NCBI RefSeq assembly: GCF_009765975.1
Contig: NZ_LMUJ01000054.1
Coordinates: 293,501-329,154, forward strand
Direction: 5' to 3'
From: Acidisphaera sp. S103
GTDB taxonomy: Bacteria; Pseudomonadota; Alphaproteobacteria; Acetobacterales; Acetobacteraceae
Length of the DNA: 35,654 nucleotides
This document shows, piece after piece, positions 16,355-24,590 of the stretch. The position numbers were made by a program, and so were the translations under genes. The notes beneath the pieces were generated by a model that did not search any database, was not told the DNA's origin, and was given only the letters and a program-made list of their open reading frames with translations. Positions within the stretch are counted from its first letter, which is position 1, and each line of letters begins with the position of its first letter.

Positions 16355-16908
16355 CCGAACACGCCGACAGTGCCACTGTCGCCGCGCGCATGGAACGCCG
16401 ATGGGGAACGGTCTCCATCGGTATCATTCTCGCGCTGGTCTTCATGGCCGCCTATATCGGCGTCCACCAGGGTGTCATGCCACAGCCCCGGGTCGAGACG
16501 GTGGACCCGCGGACACTCCACATCGCGGGGGAGTTCATCGAGAGCAATCTTGGAACGGCCGCGGAACCAGACGGTTCGGTAACGGTGCGGGCCATCGGTC
16601 AGCAATACTCATTCACGCCGCAGTGCATCGTCGTGCCGGCGGATACCCAAGTCACCATCCGGGCAACCAGCGCGGACGTCATTCATGGCTTCCTGATCGA
16701 GCACAGCAACGTCAACACGATGCTCGTTCCCGGATACATCTCGACGATCGTGACACGATTTCCGGCACCGTCCGAACGCCTCATGCCTTGCCATGAATTC
16801 TGCGGCGCCGGCCACGAAGGCATGTGGGGCCGCATCAAGGTGATCAACAAGGCTGCGTTTGCGAAACTGGCGGCGGACCAGCGGAGAATGACCTGTGTTG
16901 CACAGTAA
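16351..16908 (+). CDS. ba3-type cytochrome c oxidase subunit II (CuA)
   Basis: A 185-residue membrane-anchored subunit II with one N-terminal helix (about 20-38) and a periplasmic cupredoxin domain. All CuA ligands are visible: H112 in DVIHGF, and C147, E149, C151, H155 and M158 in CHEFCGAGHEGM. It accepts electrons from cytochrome c and passes them to subunit I. The length and single helix are typical of B-family oxidases, not aa3. It starts within the preceding gene (ATGA overlap), and its 3' end overlaps subunit I by 14 bases, so the genes are translationally coupled. Confidence 0.92.
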   Translation: MTEHADSATVAARMERRWGTVSIGIILALVFMAAYIGVHQGVMPQPRVETVDPRTLHIAGEFIESNLGTAAEPDGSVTVRAIGQQYSFTPQCIVVPADTQVTIRATSADVIHGFLIEHSNVNTMLVPGYISTIVTRFPAPSERLMPCHEFCGAGHEGMWGRIKVINKAAFAKLAADQRRMTCVAQ

Positions 16909-18523
16909 ACGCCTCATTCTCTCGCATTTTTGGCTGGCTTTCGCGGGCTTCGGGGTCGCGCTGCTGCTGGGCGAATGGCAAATGTTCATCCGCAGCCCAC
17001 TGCATGCTTGGATCGGCGACCCCGAGGTGTACTATCGCTCCGTCACCGCGCATGGCACGGCCATGGCGTACGTGTTCCCGACACTCGTCGCGATGGGTTT
17101 TGGCTACGCGATCACCGAAGCCGCGCTGAAACGGCCGCTGATCGGCGGCAAATGGGCCTGGGCCGGGTTCGCGCTGGTGGCGGTCGGCACCGTCACCGCC
17201 GTGATCCCCGTTTCGCTTGGATTGGCCTCCGTCCTCTATACCTTCTATCCGCCACTGATCGGCAGCCCGTTCTACTACATTGGCATCGTGTTGGTTGTGG
17301 TCGGCTCGTGGATCTGGGTCGCTCTGATGTCAGTCAATCTCTACGCGTGGAAGCGAGCCAATCCCGACGTCCCGGTGCCGCTGGCGATGTTCGCGAATGT
17401 TGCCGGTTCCTATCTCTGGGCATGGACCGCGGTCGGCGCGGCGATCGAACTGCTGTTCCAGATAATCCCCGCCGCGCTCGGCCTGACCACGACGATCGAT
17501 GCCGGTTTGGCACGGGTCTTCTTCTCCTGGACTCTGCACGCCATCGTCTATTTCTGGCTGATGCCGACTTACATCGCATACTATACCATCATCCCAAGAG
17601 CGATCGGCGGCCGCCTGTTCAGCGACCCGATGGCCCGCATCTCCTTCGCGCTGTTCCTGGTGGTCGCAATGCCCATCGGCGTGCATCATTTGTTTGCCGA
17701 TCCAGAAGTCGGCGCCGGGTTCAAGTTCATGCACTCGGTGTTCACCGCCTTCGTCGCCGTGCCGACGCTTCTCACCGTGTTCACCATCTGCGCCTCAGTG
17801 GAGATCGCCGGCCGCCTGCGCGGTGGCAAGGGTGTACTCGGCTGGCTCACTGCCCTGCCATGGCGCAATCCCATGATGCTCGCGGTAACGTTCTCCTTCG
17901 TCATGCTCGGTTTCGGCGGTGCGGGCGGGTTGATCAACATGAGCTACCAACTCGACGCCAGTATTCACAACACGCAGTGGATCACCGGCCATTTCCACCT
18001 GATCTTTGGCGGCGCGATCGTGATCATGTATTTCGCCATCGCCTATGACCTCTGGCCGCATCTGACAGGCCGAGCGCTGGATAGTTTCGAAATGATGCGG
18101 ATGCAGTTGTGGTCGTGGTTCATCGGTATGATCGTGCTGACTTTCCCATGGCACTACGTGGGCATCCTGGGCATGCCCCGGCGGATGGCATTCTACGACT
18201 ACACCGACCCGGCGATCGCGCCGCAGGCGCTCTCTGTTATCGCGTCCGTCATCGGCGGCGCGATCCTGGTGGTGTCCGGAGCACTCTTCATCGCCGTGCT
18301 GGTCCGCGGCCACCTCGCGGCCAGGGTTGAGCCCGGCGAATACCGGTTCAGCATCGCGGTCCACCAGCCGCACCGTGTGCCGGTGGCGCTCAATGGATTT
18401 GGTCTTTGGGTCAGCCTTATGGTGGCTTTGACGGTCATCAATTACGGCTTTCCCATCGTCCACCTGCTCTCGCTGTCGAACACCTCGGTTCCCGTCGTCA
18501 CGATCGGAGCTGCCGGCAGGTGA
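16895..18523 (+). CDS. ba3-type (B-family) cytochrome c oxidase subunit I
   Basis: A 542-residue haem-copper oxidase subunit I starting at GTG 16895, preceded by GGAG. It reduces O2 to water and pumps protons. Low-spin haem ligands are H53 (TAHGTAMAY) and H368. CuB ligands are H215, cross-linkable to Y219 in HAIVY, and H264-H265 in VHHLFADP. High-spin haem ligand H366 lies in WITGHFHLIFGG. The HAIVY form and absence of the D-channel motif of A-family enzymes place it in family B, which usually has high O2 affinity. About 13 hydrophobic helices are present. The stop overlaps the start of the next cytochrome gene (GTGA). Confidence 0.93.
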   Translation: MLHSKRLILSHFWLAFAGFGVALLLGEWQMFIRSPLHAWIGDPEVYYRSVTAHGTAMAYVFPTLVAMGFGYAITEAALKRPLIGGKWAWAGFALVAVGTVTAVIPVSLGLASVLYTFYPPLIGSPFYYIGIVLVVVGSWIWVALMSVNLYAWKRANPDVPVPLAMFANVAGSYLWAWTAVGAAIELLFQIIPAALGLTTTIDAGLARVFFSWTLHAIVYFWLMPTYIAYYTIIPRAIGGRLFSDPMARISFALFLVVAMPIGVHHLFADPEVGAGFKFMHSVFTAFVAVPTLLTVFTICASVEIAGRLRGGKGVLGWLTALPWRNPMMLAVTFSFVMLGFGGAGGLINMSYQLDASIHNTQWITGHFHLIFGGAIVIMYFAIAYDLWPHLTGRALDSFEMMRMQLWSWFIGMIVLTFPWHYVGILGMPRRMAFYDYTDPAIAPQALSVIASVIGGAILVVSGALFIAVLVRGHLAARVEPGEYRFSIAVHQPHRVPVALNGFGLWVSLMVALTVINYGFPIVHLLSLSNTSVPVVTIGAAGR

Positions 18524-19317
18524 GCACCGAACCTCGTTTCTCCCACCGGAACCGCTGGTTCACCATCGCTGTCGTGGTCACCGCCCTGATCGCCGCGACG
18601 TCCGCGGCCATGGGCTTCGTGGTGTTGCCATCATTGCAGACCAATACCCGGTTCACGGGTATATGGGACGCGATATGCAGCGCCGCTGGCCTCGTGCGTG
18701 CCGCCCCGGCGGGACAGCCGGTGGTCCAGGCCAACTACAAGACCACGGACGTCATCCTTTCATCCTCGACGCTGGACGGTTCAAGTGCGATCTCGATCGG
18801 CCGCGGCGCGACGCTGGCGATGCGGTGCACCATGTGTCACGGCACCCGAGGTGTAAGCGAGGCCGACTCGCCGAATCTCGCCGGCCAATACATCATGGTG
18901 ATCTTCAAGCAGCTTCAGGACTATAAGTCAGGCGCGCGAACCAACGCGGTCATGACCCCACGGGTCGCCGACCTGACCGACCGGGACATGCGCGATCTCG
19001 CTGCCTACTATGCCTATCTCCCGCGCCTGCCCCCCTACCATCCAGCCACTGCTGGACCGGCGCCGCAAATCGTCGAAAGCGGTGCGCCGATGCGCAATAT
19101 CGCACCCTGTGCGACCTGCCACGGCACCCTGTATTACAAAACCGGCAGTGCCTGGCTGGAAGGCGAATCCTCCGTCTATCTTCAAGCCCAACTCAAGGCC
19201 TTTGCCTCCGGCGCACGCCACAACGACATCAGCGAACAGATGCGCAATATCGCTCGTGGCATGTCATCAGCCGAAATTGAGGCGGCGGCACAATATTACG
19301 CAAACCAGCCACAGTGA
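18520..19317 (+). CDS. Membrane-anchored di-haem cytochrome c (c4-like)
   Basis: From the GTG at 18520, which overlaps the oxidase subunit I stop by GTGA, the product is 265 residues. An upstream in-frame ATG at 18406 would overlap subunit I by 118 bases and encode Arg/His-rich residues, so it is rejected. An uncleaved N-terminal helix (about 14-37, FTIAVVVTALIAATSAAMGF) anchors two c4-type domains with CTMCH at 103-107 and CATCH at 197-201. Motifs such as PNLAGQYIMVIFKQLQDYKSG are c4-like. Probably the direct electron donor held next to the oxidase. It is the last gene of the operon. Confidence 0.88.
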   Translation: MSTEPRFSHRNRWFTIAVVVTALIAATSAAMGFVVLPSLQTNTRFTGIWDAICSAAGLVRAAPAGQPVVQANYKTTDVILSSSTLDGSSAISIGRGATLAMRCTMCHGTRGVSEADSPNLAGQYIMVIFKQLQDYKSGARTNAVMTPRVADLTDRDMRDLAAYYAYLPRLPPYHPATAGPAPQIVESGAPMRNIAPCATCHGTLYYKTGSAWLEGESSVYLQAQLKAFASGARHNDISEQMRNIARGMSSAEIEAAAQYYANQPQ

Positions 19318-19391
19318 TTAGCTCGATTGTCGGTGCAGGCCCGTTGGTCTCGCCCGTTTGCTCAGAGACGGAGATCCGCAAGCGCGGCCAC

Positions 19392-19406
19392 GGTTCTGTC
19401 GTAAAC
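19392..19406 (+). repeat. IS6-family left terminal inverted repeat
   Basis: GGTTCTGTCGTAAAC matches the right repeat in 13 of 15 positions and fits the GG-TTCTGT-GCAAA type of IS6-family ends. Confidence 0.75.
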
Positions 19407-19869
19407 TTTGCCTTTCTGCCGGCGTGACGAAGAGGTGATTCGGAAGGACATCAGGAACCAGGAGGAGGATCGGCGTTTGGAACAGATGAACCTCTGGCGC
19501 TGACGGCCACTTCAGTGGCCAACTGAATCCGGGGTCGTGTCAGTGCCCCCGATGGCCACTTTGAGCGGGAGATGATCCTATGGGGTCTGCGCTGGTACGT
19601 GGCGTATCCGATCAGCTATCGTCAGCTCGAGGAGATAATGCAGGAGGTGGCGTGGAAGTTGATCACTCCACGCTCAATCGTTGGGTGCTCAAGTATGTCC
19701 CACTGCTGGACCAGCAATTCCGCGCCCACAAGCGGCCGGTGGGAGCCAGTCAGCGAATGGACGAGACCTATGTGAGGGTCAGGGCGCTTGGAAGTATCGG
19801 TATCGCGTCGTCGACAAGGCCGGCGCCACAGTGGACTTCCTGTTGACCGCCAACGTGCCCGATCAGGAA

Positions 19870-19884
19870 ATTTGCGACAGAACC
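19870..19884 (-). repeat. IS6-family right terminal inverted repeat
   Basis: Read on the minus strand this is GGTTCTGTCGCAAAT, pairing with the left repeat at 19392-19406. It marks the right boundary of the decayed element. Confidence 0.75.
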
Positions 19885-20280
19885 CATTGGCGCACATTGG
19901 TGGGGGCGGGGCAACGGGAGAGGAATGCCCGTCGGACGCTTTGTGGCCGGTCTTCACCGACGCCCGCAGTAAGACAGGGAATACCTCGGACGCATATTCG
20001 GAACTGCGGTGGCCAACCCGCGTATCAGAGCTTGATCACCGACATTTACAAGTCCCGCCTCCGCCCTTGCGCGTCTTACCAGTTCGGTCACCCGCAAATG
20101 GTGGAGCGAAAACATGCGCCGTCCCCTTGAATTCGGACATCAGAGCGACCGGTCAGCCTCGTTGAATCCGGGGCTTGACCTGTCATCCGCCGTATTCAAG
20201 GGCTGTCGATCTGACGCTGTCAGAGCGCGGATTGGCCCCGACAGCTTCAGCCCGGGTGGAGCGGGCAGCCTATATTGCAG
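19885..20280. other. Region without a recognised gene, next to the IS remnant
   Basis: About 400 bases. Short frames overlap here on the plus strand, but none shows a recognised domain and all are Arg/Pro-rich, as expected for unread GC-rich DNA. Probably flanking debris of the insertion and of the following broken gene. Confidence 0.35.
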
Positions 20281-20511
20281 ACTCTGCTGATGATCGCGCT
20301 CGATTTGTGACGCTCCGGCCGGCCGTCATGGGGCTGGCTGATCGTCTCCGCGGTCGTGGATTGGCTGCCGGCCACGATGATCCTTTTACTGAACCCGGTC
20401 GCCAGTGTCTTCGCCGTGGGACTGATTGTCGGCATCGATCTGGTTATCGGGGGTGCCGCGTTGGTCGGTGTGGGCTTGAGCCTGCGTGCGTCCGCGAATG
20501 ATGCGGAATGA
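20281..20511 (+). pseudogene. HdeD-like (DUF308) membrane protein, C-terminal remnant
   Basis: One frame reads TLLMIALDL, a TGA at 20308, then RSGRPSWGWLIVSAVVDWLP, MILLLNPVASVFAVGLIVGI, DLVIGGAALVGVGLSLRA and SANDAE before TGA at 20509. The PSWGWLIVSA, NPVAS and GLIVGIDLVIGG pattern matches the last two helices of HdeD-family proteins. These are inner-membrane proteins linked to acid tolerance in enterobacteria. The N-terminal four helices are missing and a stop interrupts the rest, so no functional product is expected. The family call rests on about 65 residues. Confidence 0.5.
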
Positions 20512-20537
20512 GAGACGATCCGATGGGTGGTTCGTGT

Positions 20538-20570
20538 TTGATTGAGGCAAATCAATTCGGCGGATTGATT
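20538..20570. promoter_or_regulatory. Alternating inverted repeats upstream of the stress protein gene
   Basis: Three arms alternate: TTGATT (20538-20543), AATCAAT (20550-20556) and ATTGATT (20564-20570). The first two form an inverted repeat with a six-base gap, the last two a perfect seven-base inverted repeat with a seven-base gap. They lie 48-80 bases before the ATG at 20618, where an operator would sit. The gap between TTGAT and ATCAA is eight bases, not the four of an FNR box, so the binding protein is unknown. Confidence 0.4.
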
Positions 20571-20617
20571 GCGGCTCTACTGTTCATCATCGAACAAAAC
20601 ATAAGGGGTATGAAGCC

Positions 20618-21442
20618 ATGACGACGTTGATGGTGCATTTGGAACTGGGGGACAGCAACACTAGCTTGCTGCTGGCCGCCAGCGATCTTGCCGGTCAGCT
20701 CAGTGCCGACGTAGTGGGTATCGCCGCCTGCCAACCGCTCCGGGTTATCTATAGCGACGGGTACGTTCCGGACGACCTCATTCAGAAAGACCGTGAGGCG
20801 CTTGAGAAAGACATAAGCGACGCTGAAACCGAATTTCGTGCTGTCATGGGAAAACGCGGTAGCAACCTCGAATGGCGCTCGACGGTGACGTTCGGGCCGC
20901 TCTCGGACTATCTGGCGGATCAGGCCCGGTGCGCGGACATCATGGTTACCGGCGTCCACCAAAGCGAGTCGATTTTCGACACGTCGCGTCATGTGGATAT
21001 CGGCGATTTGGTCATACAACTCGGACGTCCCGTTCTCATCGTCCCGACAGACGTCGAAAAGATCATCCTTGAGTGCATTCTCGTCGCCTGGAAGGAGACG
21101 CGGGAAAGCCGCCGGGCTGTTCTAGACGCGCTGCCCCTGCTGCGGAAGGCAAACCATGTTGTTGTTTGTGAAATCGCTTCGAAGGAGGAAATGACCGCGG
21201 CCCGGCAACACCTCACGGACGTCGTGGGCTGGCTGAAGCGGGATGGAATCACGGCGGAGCCCATGGCGGCGCTGTCGACGGGGGACGATGCGGCGGGTCT
21301 GGACGTGGTCGCCAGTGATCGGGCAGCCGATATCATCGTCGCCGGCGCCTATGGGCACAGCCGGCTGCGCGAATGGGCACTCGGTGGCGTCACCAAGGAC
21401 CTGTTGCTGCGGGCGGACAGATGCGCCTTCGTGTCGCATTGA
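20618..21442 (+). CDS. Universal stress protein, tandem UspA domains
   Basis: A 274-residue cytoplasmic protein with two UspA-like alpha/beta domains, about 1-143 and 150-274. The first ends in LGRPVLIVPTD. The second ends in DIIVAGAYGHSRLREWALGG followed by VTKDLLLRA, the nucleotide-binding loop pattern of ATP-binding Usp proteins. Such proteins are produced under starvation, hypoxia and other stresses; their exact activity is usually unknown. The ATG follows TAAGGGGT (20607-20614). It is followed after 196 bases by an H+-ATPase gene in the same direction. Alternating inverted repeats lie upstream. Confidence 0.9.
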   Translation: MTTLMVHLELGDSNTSLLLAASDLAGQLSADVVGIAACQPLRVIYSDGYVPDDLIQKDREALEKDISDAETEFRAVMGKRGSNLEWRSTVTFGPLSDYLADQARCADIMVTGVHQSESIFDTSRHVDIGDLVIQLGRPVLIVPTDVEKIILECILVAWKETRESRRAVLDALPLLRKANHVVVCEIASKEEMTAARQHLTDVVGWLKRDGITAEPMAALSTGDDAAGLDVVASDRAADIIVAGAYGHSRLREWALGGVTKDLLLRADRCAFVSH

Positions 21443-21638
21443 GCGCTGGCATCGTGGCGCTGATGTCATAGAGATCGGAGGTGCCGGAGGAGCAACAACG
21501 GCCGCGGCCACAGGGCGCAGGCCGGGCGGCGCATGCCACCGCTGCGAACGAATGAACACGAGACCGTCCAGAATGTAGGGGGTCTATCGGCCATTAGGGT
21601 CCGGACTCAATTACGTCCACCAACACAGACCACTCGCA

Positions 21639-24152
21639 ATGAAGGCCAATGTCGACCCGCTCACCGCAACGGATTCGAGCGCGGGATCGGAAGCGAAGGC
21701 GAAGAGTTCCCCGAGCCCCGCACCTGCGCCGGAATGGGCGTCAGATGTGAATTCGCCAGCGAGTGTCGCGCAGCACACCCTGGCGCAGAGTTCTCCGCCC
21801 ACGACAGGCGCCGCGCCTGCCGTCTCCACGGACGCTCAGAACGCCATTTCAGGTGGCTTGACGAGTGACGAGGCTCGTCGCCGTCTCGCAAAATCCGGTT
21901 CCAACGCGATGCCGGACACGAGCGTGCAACCGCTGTGCATGGCGCTGGAGAAGTTCTGGGCGCCCGTGCCGTGGATGCTCGAAGCCGCCATCGCGCTCGA
22001 GCTGGTGCTCGGCAAATATCTCGAGGCCGCGATCATTGCCCTTCTCCTGGTATTCAACGCGGCTCTCGGACTCTTTCAGGAAAGCCGTGCCCAGGCGACG
22101 CTTGCGGCGCTGAAGTCGCGTCTCGCGCTGACCGCTTCGGTCAAACGCGACGGCGTGTGGAAGACCGTAGCAGCCCTGGAGCTAGTGCCGGGTGATCTGG
22201 TCAAACTCTCGCTGGGCGGCGTTGTCGCGGCGGATGTGAAACTTGTTGGCGGCGAAGTTCTTCTCGATCAGTCCATGCTTACAGGCGAATCGGTGCCTAT
22301 CGAGGCCGGCGCCGGTCATCAGACCTATGCGGGAGCCTTGGTACGGCGCGGAGAGGCGGAGGCGGAGGTTATGGCAACCGGCGTACGGACCAAATTCGGT
22401 CGCACCGCCGAACTCGTTCGTACCGCCCATGTCGTGAGTACCCAGCAGAGGGCGGTTCTGCGCGTGGTGCGCAATCTCGCCGCCTTCAACGGCGTCGTCA
22501 TCATGCTGCTCGTGGCCTACTCCTGGCATCTCCGGATGCCGGTCGCCGACATCATCCCCCTCGTCCTGACAGCGATCCTGGCATCGATACCCGTCGCTCT
22601 TCCAGCGACCTTTACCCTCGCGTCCGCCCTCGGCGCACGGGCTCTGGCGAAGCTGGGCGTCCTTCCGACCCGTCTCTCGGCCGTGGATGAAGCGGCATCG
22701 ATGGTTGTCCTCTGCGCCGACAAGACCGGCACGCTGACCCAAAACGCGCTGATGGTCACAACGGTTCGGCCGATGCCGGGGTTCGACGAGGCGCATGTCC
22801 TCGCTCTGGCCGCTCTCGCCAGCTCGGATGGGGGGCAAGACCCGGTCGATGGCGCCGTGCGGGCAGCCGCCGCAAGAAAGGCGGTCTCGGACGCGCCGAA
22901 GCTGGTCAAATTCGCCGCCTTTGATCCGTCCAAGAAGATGTCCGAGGCGAGCGCAACGGATGTGGCGGGAAACCTGCTGCGTATCGTGAAAGGCGCTTAC
23001 GCCGTGGTCATTGGCCTTGCCCAGGCGTCGCCGACCGCGGCCACCGCGGCCAAGGAACTCGAGGACAAGGGTTTCCGGGTGCTGGCGGTCGCCGCCGGGC
23101 CTCCGACGGGGATGAAGCTCGCGGGACTCGTTGCACTTAGCGACCCGCCCCGCAGAGATTCGGCAGCGTTGATCAGGGAATTGCACGGCTTGGGCGTCCG
23201 CACCGTCATGGTGACGGGTGATGCGCCGGCAACCGCAGCCATCGTCGCGAGGGCGGTAGGCCTCGATGGCGCCATCTGCCCGCCCGGCCCGATCCCCGAT
23301 GCCGTCCATCCCGAGCAATTCGCGGTCTTCGCCGGCGTCTTGCCGGAGGACAAATACAAGCTCGTCAAGGCGTTTCAGAGAGGCGGCCACACCGTCGGCA
23401 TGTGCGGCGACGGCGCCAATGATGCGCCGGCACTGCGCCAGGCTCAGATGGGCATCGCGGTCTCGACCGCGACTGACGTCGCCAAATCGGCTGCTGGTAT
23501 GGTTCTGACCGAGCCTGGACTTGCCGGCATCGTCGCCGCGGTCAAGGAGGGACGCATTACGTTCCAGCGTATCCTCAGCTACACACTGAATTCGATTACC
23601 AAGAAAACCGTACAGGTACTGTTTCTGGCGATCGGCCTGCTCATGACCGGCCATGCGATCCTGACGCCGCTGCTGATGGTCCTGATCATGATCACCGGTG
23701 ACTTTCTCGGCATGTCGCTGACGACCGACAATGTCCGGCCGTCGGCTGCGCCGAACGGCTGGCAGATCGGCAACCTGACGATCGCCGGCGTCATCATGGG
23801 CATCGGCGAGTTGTTGTTCTGCACGGCCATCTTCGCCTTCGGCGCCTATCGGATGGGGTTTACGATCGGCGCCCTGCAGACCCTGGCCTTCGTCGTCATC
23901 GTGTTCGGCAACCAAGCCACGACCTACACCAATCGTGAGCGCCGCCACCTGTGGTCTTCACGTCCCAGCATCTGGCTCCTCCTCTCGTCCGTCGCCGATC
24001 TCCTGATCGCCTCCACCTTGGCCGTGGCAGGCATTGCAATGACACCACTGCCGGCGTGGGTCGTGGCCGGCACGCTGGCTGCCGCCGTAATCTTCGCCCT
24101 CCTCCTGGATTTGGTGAAGGTGCCCACATTCCAACGCCTTAAGATCACTTAG
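21639..24152 (+). CDS. Plasma-membrane H+-ATPase, P-type class IIIA (second copy)
   Basis: An 837-residue P-type ATPase, predicted proton exporter. The N-terminal 65 residues are Ala/Ser/Pro-rich, followed by the cation-ATPase N-domain (GLTSDEARRRLAKSGSNAMP). Key motifs are TGES at T215, SIPVALPATFTLA in M4, DKTGTLT with D361, MVTGDAPATA and GDGANDAPALRQ. It differs clearly from the copy at 116: PVALPA replaces PVAMPT, and it lacks the long C-terminal tail. The two are therefore diverged paralogues, not a recent duplication. The start has no good ribosome binding site; no better in-frame start is obvious. The 196-base gap before it contains no recognised element. Confidence 0.88.
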   Translation: MKANVDPLTATDSSAGSEAKAKSSPSPAPAPEWASDVNSPASVAQHTLAQSSPPTTGAAPAVSTDAQNAISGGLTSDEARRRLAKSGSNAMPDTSVQPLCMALEKFWAPVPWMLEAAIALELVLGKYLEAAIIALLLVFNAALGLFQESRAQATLAALKSRLALTASVKRDGVWKTVAALELVPGDLVKLSLGGVVAADVKLVGGEVLLDQSMLTGESVPIEAGAGHQTYAGALVRRGEAEAEVMATGVRTKFGRTAELVRTAHVVSTQQRAVLRVVRNLAAFNGVVIMLLVAYSWHLRMPVADIIPLVLTAILASIPVALPATFTLASALGARALAKLGVLPTRLSAVDEAASMVVLCADKTGTLTQNALMVTTVRPMPGFDEAHVLALAALASSDGGQDPVDGAVRAAAARKAVSDAPKLVKFAAFDPSKKMSEASATDVAGNLLRIVKGAYAVVIGLAQASPTAATAAKELEDKGFRVLAVAAGPPTGMKLAGLVALSDPPRRDSAALIRELHGLGVRTVMVTGDAPATAAIVARAVGLDGAICPPGPIPDAVHPEQFAVFAGVLPEDKYKLVKAFQRGGHTVGMCGDGANDAPALRQAQMGIAVSTATDVAKSAAGMVLTEPGLAGIVAAVKEGRITFQRILSYTLNSITKKTVQVLFLAIGLLMTGHAILTPLLMVLIMITGDFLGMSLTTDNVRPSAAPNGWQIGNLTIAGVIMGIGELLFCTAIFAFGAYRMGFTIGALQTLAFVVIVFGNQATTYTNRERRHLWSSRPSIWLLLSSVADLLIASTLAVAGIAMTPLPAWVVAGTLAAAVIFALLLDLVKVPTFQRLKIT

Positions 24153-24181
24153 GTCGTGCCACGCTGGCAAAAGGAACGACC
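24152..24181 (+). terminator. Hairpin directly after the second H+-ATPase
   Basis: GGTCG (24152-24156) pairs with CGACC (24177-24181), and inner TGCCA (24157-24161) with TGGCA (24165-24169), leaving a one-sided bulge of AAAGGAA. It begins in the stop codon and separates two convergent transcription units. There is no T-run, so intrinsic termination is uncertain. Confidence 0.3.
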
Positions 24182-24273
24182 ATGCAGATCAGTTCAAAAA
24201 GATTTTCGCATACGTGAACCGCCGGCAACACGCCAGAGTATCCTAGAATAGCCGAGTGCGGGAACGATCGCGT

Positions 24274-24579
24274 TTATGATCGACGCCGCGCGGCGCCGGC
24301 CGCGGGCTGTGCGGGAAAGGCGCGGGCCAGCATAGCCTCCAATGCGGCGATGCCGGGTCGCGGCGAGCCGGACATGCGGCCGAGAAGATCCAGCCACATA
24401 TCTTCCTCTGCGTAATCCAGCATTTGGCGGACCGTACTGGCCACGAATGCACCGACACCGACACCTTCGGCCGCGGCGCCTCGCCGGACACGCTCGACGA
24501 CGCCCGGGTTGCCGATGGCGGCCAGGGCTTCCTCGGCTGAGGCGGCATCCGTCAGGGCGCCCAGGATGTTGCCAAGTAT
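24274..24579 (-). CDS. Nitrate-reductase-operon small protein, unknown function; apparent ATA start
   Basis: A frame of 101 sense codons ends with TAA at 24274. It reads coherently: ILGNILGALTDAASAEEALA, AIGNPGVVERVRRGAAA, a hydrophobic stretch EGVGVGAFVASTVRQMLDYA, EEDMWLDLLGRMSGSPRPG, IAALEAMLARAFPAQP, and an Ala/Arg-rich end. Composition is that of a soluble, mostly helical protein. A perfect AGGAGG lies five bases upstream of the first codon, which is ATA; no ATG, GTG or TTG is available nearby in this frame. It directly follows ppiC and shares its frame, separated by the ppiC TAG. Either ATA is used at low efficiency, the start has mutated, or an internal start such as ATG at M53 gives a shorter protein. 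Family not recognised. Confidence 0.5.
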   Translation of the reverse strand: MLGNILGALTDAASAEEALAAIGNPGVVERVRRGAAAEGVGVGAFVASTVRQMLDYAEEDMWLDLLGRMSGSPRPGIAALEAMLARAFPAQPAAGAARRRS

Positions 24580-24584
24580 GCGTG

Positions 24585-24590
24585 CCTCCT
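24585..24590 (-). promoter_or_regulatory. Strong ribosome binding site ahead of an ATA codon
   Basis: AGGAGG on the minus strand overlaps the ppiC stop codon and sits five bases from the ATA at 24579. It is the main reason to place a start there. Confidence 0.6.

Larger units (their letters stand above)
19392..19884 (+). mobile_element. Degenerate IS6-family insertion sequence
   Basis: The element is bounded by imperfect terminal inverted repeats, begins to encode an IS6-type transposase near 19551 (GHFEREMILWGLRWYVAYPI), and is about 490 bases against roughly 750-800 for intact relatives. The transposase is split over three frames: SYRQLEEIMQE, then GVEVDHSTLNRWVLKYVPLL through RMDETYVRV, then GAWKYRYRVVDKAGATVDFL. 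Single-base losses near 19645 and 19780 explain the frame changes. The DDE region contains the first Asp (MDETYVRV), but the remaining catalytic part is deleted before the right end. No target-site duplication is seen. It cannot transpose by itself. Confidence 0.8.

Noticed and set aside
19505..19520. GGCCACT/AGTGGCC palindrome as an insertion-sequence end
   Set aside because: It lies inside the IS6 relic bounded by better terminal repeats; the nearby second GGCCACTT is transposase coding sequence.
20538..20555. FNR box upstream of usp
   Set aside because: TTGAT and ATCAA are separated by eight bases instead of four.
22182..23948. 588-codon open frame on the minus strand within the second H+-ATPase
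   Set aside because: Antisense shadow; Arg/Asp/His-rich, no motif, and the sense strand has all P-type ATPase motifs.
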